Positions 1 through 10,000 of a stretch of DNA of 24,063 bases are shown here, piece after piece. This DNA is from an uncultured Collinsella sp. (GTDB taxonomy: Bacteria; Actinomycetota; Coriobacteriia; Coriobacteriales; Coriobacteriaceae). The notes under the pieces are model-generated. The model saw only the letters and a program-made list of their open reading frames with translations. It was not told where the DNA came from and did not search any database. A program made the position numbers and the translations under genes. Location of the stretch: NCBI GenBank assembly GCA_902491055.1, contig CABUGI010000022.1, forward strand, positions 1 to 24,063. Reading direction: 5' to 3'. Every line of letters begins with the position of its first letter. The stretch's first letter is position 1.

Positions 1-1
1 G

Positions 2-136
2 ATTTTTCTGGTCTCGTATGCGCTCACCTGCATCCTCAACGGTGCCTCGCCCAGTGAAGTGCTCCAGCATCTGTCAGCCCTCGGCCAGCGCCTAGGCGAT
101 GTCATAACAACCGTTCGCGCCGGCTGGGAGAGTTAG
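2..136 (+). CDS. C-terminal fragment of an unrecognised protein
   Basis: An open frame enters from the left edge of the window and ends at TAG 134-136, leaving 44 codons. The visible tail has a hydrophobic start (IFLVSYALTCIL) and then an amphipathic stretch ending in RAGWES. The family cannot be identified from this much. It is treated as a gene tail because the frame is open to the edge and is followed by a plausible promoter region, but a chance open frame cannot be excluded. Confidence 0.4.
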   Translation: MFLVSYALTCILNGASPSEVLQHLSALGQRLGDVITTVRAGWES

Positions 137-200
137 CGTTTGTCACATTAGGACTTCTAGGGTGTACGGATTATCGCCACGAGTAGAATCCTTGCATCCT

Positions 201-247
201 TTGGGTCCTGTCGTGCGACTGAATAGTATTATTGAAGATGAATAATA
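201..247 (+). promoter_or_regulatory. Putative promoter with AT-rich inverted repeat
   Basis: A TTGGGT (201-206) and a TAGTAT (224-229) are separated by 17 bases and could be -35 and -10 boxes. TATTATT (227-233) and AATAATA (241-247) form a 7-bp inverted repeat with a 7-base loop that overlaps the -10 box and ends just before the ribosome site AGGA of the nucleotidyltransferase gene. This is a reasonable operator for autoregulation by the HTH protein encoded second in the cassette, but that is inference. Confidence 0.4.
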
Positions 248-259
248 ATAGGATTTGCT

Positions 260-790
260 ATGTATAAGCAGGATTTAGAGCAGACTCTTTTGGGCATTGA
301 CGAAGAGGCGGAGCTGGAAATAGGTCCAAGAGACGACAGGCCGAGCGTTGTATTGGTGGGAGGAAGCGCCTTCATGCTAAATGATGTGACGAATCGGTCG
401 GTTACACATGATATTGATGTGTTTGAGGCAGACAGGTGCCTCCGCGAGATCATAGCTCGATACCCCGAGGTGAATGGTATGGCGGTGGCATATTGTAATC
501 AGATGCCATTCAATTACGAAGATCGTTTGATTCCCTTGAAGATTGGGGCGCGTTTTATCAGGTACTTTACGCCATCTTTGGAGGACCTGGCGGTGATGAA
601 GCTTTATGCCTATCGTCCGAACGACATCGTCGATCTTCATAGTCAGGCATTCGTTGACCGACTTGATTGGGATCTGCTCGAGCGGCTTATATTCGACGAG
701 GGAGAGGCTCTGGCATCGTCGCCCTCGGAGCGGAGTTATCAAGAGATGGTCTGCGCATACAGGCAATACAAAAAGGAGGTGCTCGGTTGA
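260..790 (+). CDS. Nucleotidyltransferase-like protein (DUF6036/AbiEii-like)
   Basis: This 176-residue protein carries the minimal nucleotidyltransferase signature: a GGSAF loop (G34-G35-S36), then THDIDVF with D51 and D53 as likely metal ligands. Further on it has SLEDLAVMKLYAYRPNDIVD (about residues 106-125), typical of DUF6036 and AbiEii-type proteins where a conserved Lys (K114) and Asp follow the core. Such proteins are known as toxins or nucleotide-transferring partners in toxin-antitoxin and abortive-infection cassettes. The gene overlaps the next one by 4 bases (TTGA at 787-790), so the two are translationally coupled. Its codons are visibly more AT-rich than the neighbouring rmuC and ABC genes, suggesting acquisition. 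Start ATG 260 follows AGGA at 250-253. The family-level call is fairly sure; toxicity is unproven. Confidence 0.7.
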   Translation: MYKQDLEQTLLGIDEEAELEIGPRDDRPSVVLVGGSAFMLNDVTNRSVTHDIDVFEADRCLREIIARYPEVNGMAVAYCNQMPFNYEDRLIPLKIGARFIRYFTPSLEDLAVMKLYAYRPNDIVDLHSQAFVDRLDWDLLERLIFDEGEALASSPSERSYQEMVCAYRQYKKEVLG

Positions 791-1350
791 ATCTGACCTT
801 TGAGGGATTCTTAAAAGGCTATTGCCGAGAGCTATCCGGACAGCAGTCGCTGAGTTTTAGAAAATTGGTTGAGCAGGCGACGACGGATGCGCCGCGCGTG
901 GCGGAGCCCCTGTTTTTGCTCGCTTTGGCACAGGGTAAAGCCGAATACGTTCTGGGCTTATCCGAGGGTTCGTGGATGGAAGAGGGTTACCGAGGCGTTT
1001 TGTCCTTGTACGCCCAAACGGGTAGCCTGGCATCTCTATGCGCCGAGGACAAACTTCCTAATCGTTATGCCAACGTTTGGCGTGCGTATAGAGCGGTGAA
1101 GGAAAAGCCAGTGGCGGACAGAAGAATCAACGCCCTGATGCGAAAAAGAACGTTGGGAGCGCTAGAGGAATCGGGTGTAACGCGCTACGGTCTCTGCCGC
1201 GATTTGAATCTGAATAAGGGAAACGTGTACGCATATTTAGCCGGTGATGACTCAAAGGTGAGCAGGGAGACGGCGCGCCGCATTATGGAATATGCGGAGG
1301 AGAGGGGCGCCCAAGAAGGGGCCGGGCGCCCGGTGCGTATGGCGGGGTAA
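787..1350 (+). CDS. HTH-domain partner of the nucleotidyltransferase
   Basis: The most likely start is TTG 787, which follows the strong ribosome site AAAAAGGAGG at 769-779 and overlaps the stop of the upstream gene. This gives 187 residues; an in-frame start further upstream at 667 would lie inside the first gene and is unlikely. The N-terminal two thirds are helical and unrecognised. Residues about 130-172 (GVTRYGLCRDLNLNKGNVYA, then a basic helix with SRETARRI) look like a lambda-repressor/XRE-type helix-turn-helix. Coupled to a DUF6036 nucleotidyltransferase, it may be the antitoxin and autorepressor of a toxin-antitoxin-like cassette, although here the regulator is second in the operon. 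The function is inferred from pairing and the HTH only. Confidence 0.6.
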   Translation: MNLTFEGFLKGYCRELSGQQSLSFRKLVEQATTDAPRVAEPLFLLALAQGKAEYVLGLSEGSWMEEGYRGVLSLYAQTGSLASLCAEDKLPNRYANVWRAYRAVKEKPVADRRINALMRKRTLGALEESGVTRYGLCRDLNLNKGNVYAYLAGDDSKVSRETARRIMEYAEERGAQEGAGRPVRMAG

Positions 1351-1401
1351 GATTGATCGCGGTTTTGATTGGTGCTCGATTGGGTTTGTTGGGCGGAGTT
1401 T

Positions 1402-2757
1402 ATGTCTGCTATTGATATTGTGCTTGTTGTGATCGCCTTGGTGGCGGTGGGGGTTGCTGTGGCTTGCGCCCTCCAGATCAAGAGCCTGCGTGCCGAGTTG
1501 CGGGAGCGTGGCGACAGTAGCGCGGAAACGCTGGCAGCACTCGAGCAGGCCAACAACGCGCTCGATGCCCTGAACGTCGCGCTGGCCGAAACTCGCCGCA
1601 CGGCCAATGCCATCGCGCAGCAGCAGACGACAGATGCGGCCGTGGAGCAGCAACGTTACCTGACCATCGCACGTGAGTTTTCGCAAGCTGGTGACCGGAT
1701 GGATGACCTGCGCCGCGAGACGGCCCAACAGCTCGGTGCCAACCGCGAGGGTATCGAGCATCGCCTGGACAAGGTGCGCGAAACGGTCGATGCTCAGCTG
1801 GGCGCCATCCGCAAAGACAACAACGTGCAGCTCGATCAAATGCGTGCGACGGTGGACGAGAAGCTCTCCCGCACGCTCAACGACCGACTGTCGGCATCGT
1901 TTAAGCAGGTGAGCGACCAGCTCGAGGCCGTGTACAAGGGCCTGGGCGACATGCAGTCCATCGCCACCGGCGTGGGCGACCTTAAGCGCGTGCTGGGCAA
2001 CGTGAAGGCGCGTGGCATTTTGGGCGAGGTGCAGCTGGGTGTAATCCTGGCGGACATCCTTACGCCCGACCAGTATCTGGAAAATGTCGCCACCAAGCCT
2101 GGCGCCTCGGAGCGCGTTGAGTTTGCCGTCAAGCTGCCGGTGGACGAGGGCGATCCCGTGCTGCTGCCGATTGACTCCAAATTCCCGGGCGATGCGTACG
2201 AGCACTTGCTCGACGCGCAAGAGTCGGGGGATGCCGAGGCTGTGGCCACCGCGCGCAAGACGCTCGATGCGATGGTAAAGCGCGAGGCAAAGGACATCTG
2301 CGAAAAGTACCTGAGCGTGCCCGCGACCACCAACTTTGGCATTATGTTCGTGCCTTTTGAGGGTCTGTACGCCGAGGTCGTCAGTCGCCCCGGGCTTATC
2401 GAGACCCTGGGCCGCGACTATCACGTCAACGTTGCCGGCCCCAGCACCATGGCGGCCATCCTCAACAGTCTGCAGATGAGCTACCAGACGTTTAAGCTGC
2501 AAAAACGCACCGACGACGTGCTGCGTGTGCTCTCTGCCGTCAAGGCCGAGCTGCCGCGCTATCAGGCGGCGCTGCGCCGCGCCCAGCAGCAGATCGAGAC
2601 CGCGGGAAAGACAGTCGAGGGCATCATCACCACGCGCACCAACGTTATGGAGCGCAAGCTCAAGGATATCGACGCGCTGGAAGACGCGCGGGAGGCCGAC
2701 GAGATCTTGGGGCTCACATCCGCAGGCCCGCTCGCAGACCAAAAAGACGAGGACTAG
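1402..2757 (+). CDS. rmuC: RmuC family DNA recombination protein
   Basis: This 451-residue protein has an N-terminal membrane anchor (residues about 3-24), a long heptad-rich coiled coil to about residue 190, and then the RmuC nuclease-fold domain. Recognisable family motifs are PIDSKFPGDAYEH (from P256), KYLSVPATTNFGIMFVPFEG, and GPSTMAAILNSLQMSYQTFK. RmuC limits recombination at short inverted repeats in E. coli and is related to PD-(D/E)XK nucleases. I chose ATG 1402, not the in-frame start at 1369, because the membrane segment begins directly after it and GGCGGAG lies just upstream. Length is normal for the family. The gene is closed by a hairpin terminator at 2775 and looks monocistronic. 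Confidence 0.9.
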   Translation: MSAIDIVLVVIALVAVGVAVACALQIKSLRAELRERGDSSAETLAALEQANNALDALNVALAETRRTANAIAQQQTTDAAVEQQRYLTIAREFSQAGDRMDDLRRETAQQLGANREGIEHRLDKVRETVDAQLGAIRKDNNVQLDQMRATVDEKLSRTLNDRLSASFKQVSDQLEAVYKGLGDMQSIATGVGDLKRVLGNVKARGILGEVQLGVILADILTPDQYLENVATKPGASERVEFAVKLPVDEGDPVLLPIDSKFPGDAYEHLLDAQESGDAEAVATARKTLDAMVKREAKDICEKYLSVPATTNFGIMFVPFEGLYAEVVSRPGLIETLGRDYHVNVAGPSTMAAILNSLQMSYQTFKLQKRTDDVLRVLSAVKAELPRYQAALRRAQQQIETAGKTVEGIITTRTNVMERKLKDIDALEDAREADEILGLTSAGPLADQKDED

Positions 2758-2774
2758 CTGCATCTGACGGCGGG

Positions 2775-2805
2775 GCGCTCGCGCAAGCACGGCGCGGGCG
2801 CTTTT
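2775..2805 (+). terminator. Rho-independent terminator after rmuC
   Basis: GCGCTCGCGC (2775-2784) pairs with GCGCGGGCGC (2792-2801) with one T-G wobble and is followed directly by TTTT. The 7-base loop AAGCACG plus the preceding C (CAAGCACG, 2784-2791) is also perfectly complementary to CGTGCTTG at 2811-2818, so an alternative pairing or pseudoknot is possible. Confidence 0.75.
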
Positions 2806-2880
2806 CGCATCGTGCTTGCCTGAAGTGCGCTTCAATGTGCAACAATGGCGTTTCGCCCTATCAGACGCGAAAGGAAGCCC

Positions 2881-4683
<1,803 letters not shown>

Positions 4684-4746
4684 GCGTCTCGGACGTGGGA
4701 CAATTGTGCCCATAAGTTTATTGTGCCGTTGAGCCGAGGAGTCGTT

Positions 4747-5409
4747 ATGCCACGCGAGACCAATGCCGCCAAGCGCGAGCGCGCCATCGAGGTGTGTGAG
4801 CGCCTCAACCGTCGCTATGGCCCGGTCGAGTGCTTTTTGGACCACGAGAATCCCTTCCGCCTGCTGATCGCGGTGCTGCTCTCGGCGCAAACGACCGATG
4901 CGCAGGTCAACAAGGTGACGCCGCGGCTGTTTGCCCAGTGGCCCACGCCCGAGGCCATGGCCGGGGCGAGCGTGGCTGACGTGGCAGACACCATCAAGTC
5001 ACTCGGCTTCTACAAGAGCAAAGCCAAGCATGCCGTCGAGGCCGCGCAGATGATCGTCGCCGACTATGGCGGCGAGGTGCCGGCCGACATGAAGGAACTC
5101 GTGAAGCTGCCGGGCGTGGGACGCAAGACGGCGAACATCGTGCTCAACGTGGGGTATGGCATCGTGGAGGGCATTGCGGTGGACACGCATGTCAACCGCA
5201 TTGCGCACCGCCTGATGCTGAGTCCCAGGACGCATGCAAAGGAGCCGCTCAAGACCGAGCAGGATTTGCTCAAGATTTTGCCGCACGAGTATTGGGAGTC
5301 GGTTAACCATCAGTGGATTACCTTCGGTCGCGAGATCTGCGACGCCCGCAAACCCAAGTGTGACGAGTGCCCGCTGGCAGATTTGTGCCCCAGCGTACGG
5401 GTGAGCTAG
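4747..5409 (+). CDS. nth: Endonuclease III
   Basis: This is a bifunctional DNA glycosylase/AP lyase that removes oxidised pyrimidines in base excision repair. The 220-residue protein shows the helix-hairpin-helix LPGVGRKTANIVL with catalytic Lys127, the catalytic Asp146 in VDTHVNR, and a perfect C-x6-C-x2-C-x5-C [4Fe-4S] cluster motif near the C-terminus (CDARKPKCDECPLADLC). The Lys-Asp spacing is one residue longer than in the E. coli enzyme because of a small loop insertion. ATG 4747 follows GAGGAG (4736-4741). An in-frame GTG at 4723 would add eight residues without a ribosome site. A near-palindrome GGGACAATTGTGCCC at 4697-4711 lies upstream and may be an operator. The gene converges on the DUF4143 ATPase. 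Confidence 0.95.
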   Translation: MPRETNAAKRERAIEVCERLNRRYGPVECFLDHENPFRLLIAVLLSAQTTDAQVNKVTPRLFAQWPTPEAMAGASVADVADTIKSLGFYKSKAKHAVEAAQMIVADYGGEVPADMKELVKLPGVGRKTANIVLNVGYGIVEGIAVDTHVNRIAHRLMLSPRTHAKEPLKTEQDLLKILPHEYWESVNHQWITFGREICDARKPKCDECPLADLCPSVRVS

Positions 5410-5486
5410 GTTACAAGGGCAGGCCGCCACTCTTGCGTATCTCCGGGCGGTACAAATCGGGACGCGGCCGGTGACCACGGCGCTCG

Positions 5487-6644
5487 CTACGACTCCCGAA
5501 GCAAGAACTCTTCTACCGGCACGACCGATGCCCCCTCGGTATCGTAGCGCTCGGAGCCGTGATATACGACGGCTCGGTCCTTTGCGGGAATGCCAAGTTC
5601 GGAACCAACAGAGCGTAGGTGTCGAGCGAATGTGTCGCGGTAGGTAGCGCCCGATTTGATTTCGAACGCCTGTGGGCGAGCCGGCTCTGTTAGATCGATA
5701 AGGTCGATCTCTCGTTTGCTGTCGTCGCGATAAAAGGCAAGCGTGGGCTCGAGGCCTCTGTTGAGGTATGCCTTCTGGCGTTCCGAGACAACGAGGTTTT
5801 CGAATATTTCCCCGCTTAGGGGGTGGTTCATGAGACTGCGCTCGTCGTGAATGCCAAGCAGATGGCAAAGTAGTCCCGTGTCGTAGAAGTACAATTTTGG
5901 CGCTTTGGTAAGCCGCTTGCGCATGTTTCCAGCATATGGTTGAAGCAGGAACACCAAATAGCTTGATTGCAGGATCGAAAGCCACGAGCTGATCGTCGCC
6001 GTGGCGACTCCCACATCAGCGGCGAGTCTTGATAGGTTGAGCAGCCCTCCCACGCAAGCCGCGCACAGCCCGATCATTTTTCTAAAGGAGCTCAGGTTGC
6101 GCACGTCGAGAAGGCCGCCCGCGTCGCGTTCCACATAGGTCATAAGGTAATTTTGGTAGAACATATCGGTGGGGATGCCCGCATCGTATATGCGCGGGTA
6201 TCCCCCGCGAATCAGGTAGGTGTCAAGCGAGATTTGCGTGTCGCTGAGCTCCTGGTAGGAGAGAGGCAGGAGTTTGAGCATGCCGACGCGCCCGGCAAGC
6301 GATTGCTGGATGTTGTGCATGAGCAAAAAGTTTTGCGAGCCGGACAATACATACTGGCCGGTCCTTCCGCGTTCGTCGGAGGCGACCTGAATCATGCTGA
6401 ACAGCTCCGGTGCATATTGGGCCTCGTCGATGATCAGATGATCGGGGCGCCTGCTGATAAAGCCGACGGGGTCATCGAGTGCGGCGCGACGGACTTCCGG
6501 GTTTTCGAGGTTGAGATATTCATATTCAGGAAAAACGGCCTTGATGAGAGTTGACTTGCCGCTTTGGCGTGGCCCCGTAAGCGAGACGACGGGAAACCAT
6601 TCTGACATGTCGCGTAGCTTCTGGGCCATGGTTCGCTCAATCAT
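5487..6644 (-). CDS. AAA ATPase with DUF4143 nuclease-like domain
   Basis: This 385-residue reverse-strand protein has an N-terminal AAA_14 ATPase domain: Walker A GPRQSGKST (24-32, K30), Walker B HLIIDEAQ (D73, E74), and a sensor-like SGSQN (101-105). A winged-helix-like middle region and a C-terminal DUF4143 region follow. The latter has a PD-(D/E)XK-like set, D314 in REIDLID and E328-x-K330 in FEIKSG. The family is widespread, often in multiple copies in gut anaerobes, and its role is not settled (defence, genome maintenance and signalling have been suggested). The start follows AAGGGCG on the reverse strand. A 23-bp tandem repeat array lies about 130 bp upstream. Sequence and codon use are less GC-biased than in nth or mfd, consistent with acquisition. 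Confidence 0.88.
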   Translation of the reverse strand: MIERTMAQKLRDMSEWFPVVSLTGPRQSGKSTLIKAVFPEYEYLNLENPEVRRAALDDPVGFISRRPDHLIIDEAQYAPELFSMIQVASDERGRTGQYVLSGSQNFLLMHNIQQSLAGRVGMLKLLPLSYQELSDTQISLDTYLIRGGYPRIYDAGIPTDMFYQNYLMTYVERDAGGLLDVRNLSSFRKMIGLCAACVGGLLNLSRLAADVGVATATISSWLSILQSSYLVFLLQPYAGNMRKRLTKAPKLYFYDTGLLCHLLGIHDERSLMNHPLSGEIFENLVVSERQKAYLNRGLEPTLAFYRDDSKREIDLIDLTEPARPQAFEIKSGATYRDTFARHLRSVGSELGIPAKDRAVVYHGSERYDTEGASVVPVEEFLLRES

Positions 6645-6771
6645 TTTTAACGCCCTTCGTGTCTAGCATCTCATGCTCGTAGGCATGCTTTTGGTTTGAA
6701 AGTCTCGTACCGAGTTTGTCGGTATCTGCCGGGTTTCGTGGCAGGTCTTTGGGATTTGCCACATCGGCAAG

Positions 6772-6840
6772 GCAAAAAACCATAATTACTAACTAGAAGT
6801 TACCACAACTGTAAAGTAGAAATTGCCATAATTGCAAAGT
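6772..6840. repeat. Three degenerate 23-bp tandem repeats
   Basis: Units run 6772-6794, 6795-6817 and 6818-6840 with no gap. Units 2 and 3 match at 18 of 23 bases, and units 1 and 3 at 15 of 23. Each of units 2 and 3 contains a short dyad (AGTT-N5-AACT, AATT-N5-AATT). The array is strikingly AT-rich in a GC-rich genome and lies upstream of the reverse-strand ATPase and of mfd. It may be a promoter-proximal protein-binding array. The rest of the 6645-7044 gap shows no coding sequence and only the hairpin at 6992. Confidence 0.6.
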
Positions 6841-6991
6841 AATGCAGGTAGAAGCTGGTAATTGGTGCTGTCCGATCAGGCTGTTTTGTGCCGAGGGCGT
6901 TCGGGCATGCGCGTTTTGGGGTGGCTGTTCGGCGCGCGCTGGCGTGCCCACCTCATGCGTTACCATGACAGGCAACGAAATCCGCCGCATA

Positions 6992-7019
6992 CCCGCCGAA
7001 CTTGCCTCGGCGGGCTTTT
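6992..7019 (+). terminator. Hairpin plus T-run upstream of mfd
   Basis: CCCGCCGA (6992-6999) and TCGGCGGG (7007-7014) form a perfect 8-bp stem with a 7-base loop, followed by CTTTT. It sits only 25 bases before the mfd start. No gene on this strand ends just upstream. It is therefore either a leader attenuator for mfd or the terminator of a short upstream transcript. Confidence 0.6.
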
Positions 7020-7044
7020 GGCGTTGCAATGCCGGAGGAACAGC

Positions 7045-10000
7045 ATGCTCATTCACCGTATAGCCGCGCAGCTCTACACTGCCGAGGCCTTGCAGACCGT
7101 CGAGGCCGGACTCGATGCTGGCGAGGACGTGACGCTGGCTGTGTCGCAGTCGGGCCGCACGCTTATGGCGGCCGCCCAGTTTGCGCGCCGTCCGCGCCCG
7201 ACGGTCTATATCGTGAGCGGCGAGGATGCGGCCGATCGCGCCGCGCGTAGCCTTGCCGCCTACGTGGGCCTAGCGCACGTGTGCCGTTTTCCCGAGCGCA
7301 AGGACTATCCGTGGCGCGAACAGGCGCCCGACGACGCCGTGGTGGCGCAGCGCTGCGAGGCTCTGGGGCGCATCGTGCGCGGGGACAACTGCATCATGGT
7401 TGCCTCAGCCCGCGCGCTGCTGCGCTGCGTGCCGCCGGTCGAGAGTCGCTATTGGGAGTCCACCACTTTTGCGGTGGGCGAGGAGATTCCTTTTGACGAG
7501 GTGCCGCAGCGCCTGGTGGGCATAGGCTACACCAATGCCGGCGCCGCCGACGCGCCCGGCCTGTTCCGCGTGCACGGCGACACCGTCGAGGTGTTCCCCG
7601 CACAGGAAAAGGCGCCCGTGCGCATCGAGTTTTTTGGCGACGAGATCGATCGCATCCGCCGTATGGTGAGCTCAACGGGGCAGACCATCGGCAACGAGGA
7701 TGGTATCGAGATCTTCCCGTGCCGCGAGCTGGCGCTCACCGACGAGGCGGTCCACAACATGCATGTGGCGCTCTATCGCGCCAGCCAGGACGATAGCAAA
7801 CTGGCGGCGCTGCTCGAGATGGTGGATGCACGCATCGTCACGCCCGAGCTCGACCGCTTTTTGCCGGTGATGTACGGCCAGACCGTAAGCCCGCTGGCAC
7901 ACGTGAGCGGCAAGGCGCTCGTGATCCTGTCCGAGCCGCGCTCGCTGTTCGACGACTGTCTGCGCGCCTACGAGGATATCGAGGCCCGTGCCGGCGAGGC
8001 GGGGATTGACCGACTGGATGGCCTGTATGTACGTGCTCAGCAGCTCGATTTTGGTGCTCAGCAGCGCCTGAACTATGTGAGCCTCATCCGTGCCGGCGGC
8101 GCGGTTACGGCAGAGCTCAAGATTGAGCAGCCTGCTATCGCAGGCTCGGACAACCGTTTTATGACGCGCATTCAGGAAGTCGTGGGCAAGCGCTACGCCT
8201 GCGTGTTTGCCATTCCCGACCGTGGTGCACGCGAGTCGATGGAGCTCACCTTTGGTGACGAGGGCATTACCTTTGAGGAGTCGCTGACCGCGGCACCCGA
8301 AAACGCCGGCGTCATTGGCGAGCGCGTGCGCGTGGCAGCGGCGGATTCTGCCGACCGTGCTGCCCGCCAGGATGCCCATGCTGCAATTCGCGAGCGCCGC
8401 GCCGACGCGCTTAACGCCCGCTCGCTCGAGGCGGGTGCTGCCCAGGCTGCCGCCGGTGTCGCCGTGCCCACCATCTCGCGCGGACGCGTGACCTTTGTGG
8501 ACGCTGCCCTGCCGCAGGGCGTGGTGGTGCCCGATGCCAACTTGGCCGTGTTCTCGATCGCCGACCTCAACGCCCGCATGGACGCCAACCGGGCCCGCAG
8601 CCGCCGCAAGGTTGACATTACGCAGATCACCTTCCCGTTTAAGCCGGGAGACTACGTGGTGCACGCCACCCACGGCATCGCGCTCTTTAGCGAGATCGCG
8701 CGCCGGGAAGTGGGTGGCAAGGAGCGCGACTACTTTTTGCTGGAATATGCCGACGGCGACAAGCTCTACGTGCCGCTCGAGCAGGTCGACCGCATCACAC
8801 GCTATGTTGGCCCCGACGGCGACAGGCCGCGCCTGACCAGGCTCAACACTGCCGACTGGACGCGTGCCACCAATAAGGCGCGCAAGAACGCCAAAAAGCT
8901 GGCGTTTGACCTGGTCGACCTGTATACGCGCCGCTCGTCGATCGCAGGCATCGCCTGCCCGCCCGACACGCCCGAGCAGATCGAGATGGAGGAGAGCTTT
9001 CCCTACGACGAGACGCGTGATCAGCTGGAGGCCATCGCCGACATTAAGGCCGACATGGAGGCGCCCAAGCCCATGGACCGCCTGCTGTGCGGCGACGTGG
9101 GTTTCGGCAAGACCGAGGTTGCCCTGCGCGCGGCGTTTAAGTGCGTGGACTCCGGCCGCCAAGTCATGGTGCTCTGCCCCACGACCATTCTGGCCCAGCA
9201 GCACTACGAGACCTTCTTTGAGCGTTTTGCCCCGTTTGGCCTCGAGGTCGAAGTGCTCAGCCGCTTCCGCACCCCGGCGCAGCAAAAGCGCGCGCTTAAG
9301 GCGTTTGCCGAGGGCACGATTGATGTGCTCATCGGCACGCACCGCTTGCTTTCGGCCGATGTGAACCCCAAGAACCTGGGCATGGTGATCATCGACGAAG
9401 AGCAGCGCTTTGGCGTGCAGCACAAGGAGCAGCTCAAGAACCTGCGTGAGCAGATTGACGTGCTCACGCTTTCGGCCACGCCGATTCCGCGAACCATGCA
9501 GATGGCCACGAGCGGCGTGCGCGATATGAGCCTGATCACGACGCCGCCGACCGGGCGTCGTCCCGTGATCGTGCACGTGGGGGAGTACGACCCCGACGTG
9601 GTGAGTGCGGCGATTCGCCTGGAGGTGGGCCGCGGCGGTCAGGTGTATTACGTGTCCAACCGCGTCAAGACTATCGACGACGCCGTGGCGCGCGTGCACG
9701 AGGCCGCGCCCGAGGCGCGCGTGGGTGTGGCACACGGCAAGATGAGCCCGCGCGAGGTCGAGGACGTGATGATCGAGTTCGCGACCAAAAAGATCGACGT
9801 GCTCATCGCCACGACCATCGTGGAGAGCGGCATCGACAACTCGACCGCCAACACACTGATCATCGAGGACTCGCAGCGCCTGGGTCTGGCACAGCTCTAC
9901 CAGCTCAAGGGCCGTGTGGGCCGCTCTGCCACGCAGGCCTACGCGTACTTTATGTTCCCGGGCGAGCTGCCGCTCACCGAGGAGGCGACGGCGCGCCTGA

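Noticed and set aside
6772..6840. CRISPR array
   Set aside because: Units are contiguous with no unique spacers and no cas genes nearby.
6862..7044. N-terminal extension of mfd
   Set aside because: It would translate through the 6992 hairpin and adds Arg/Cys-rich sequence foreign to Mfd; the ribosome site supports 7045.
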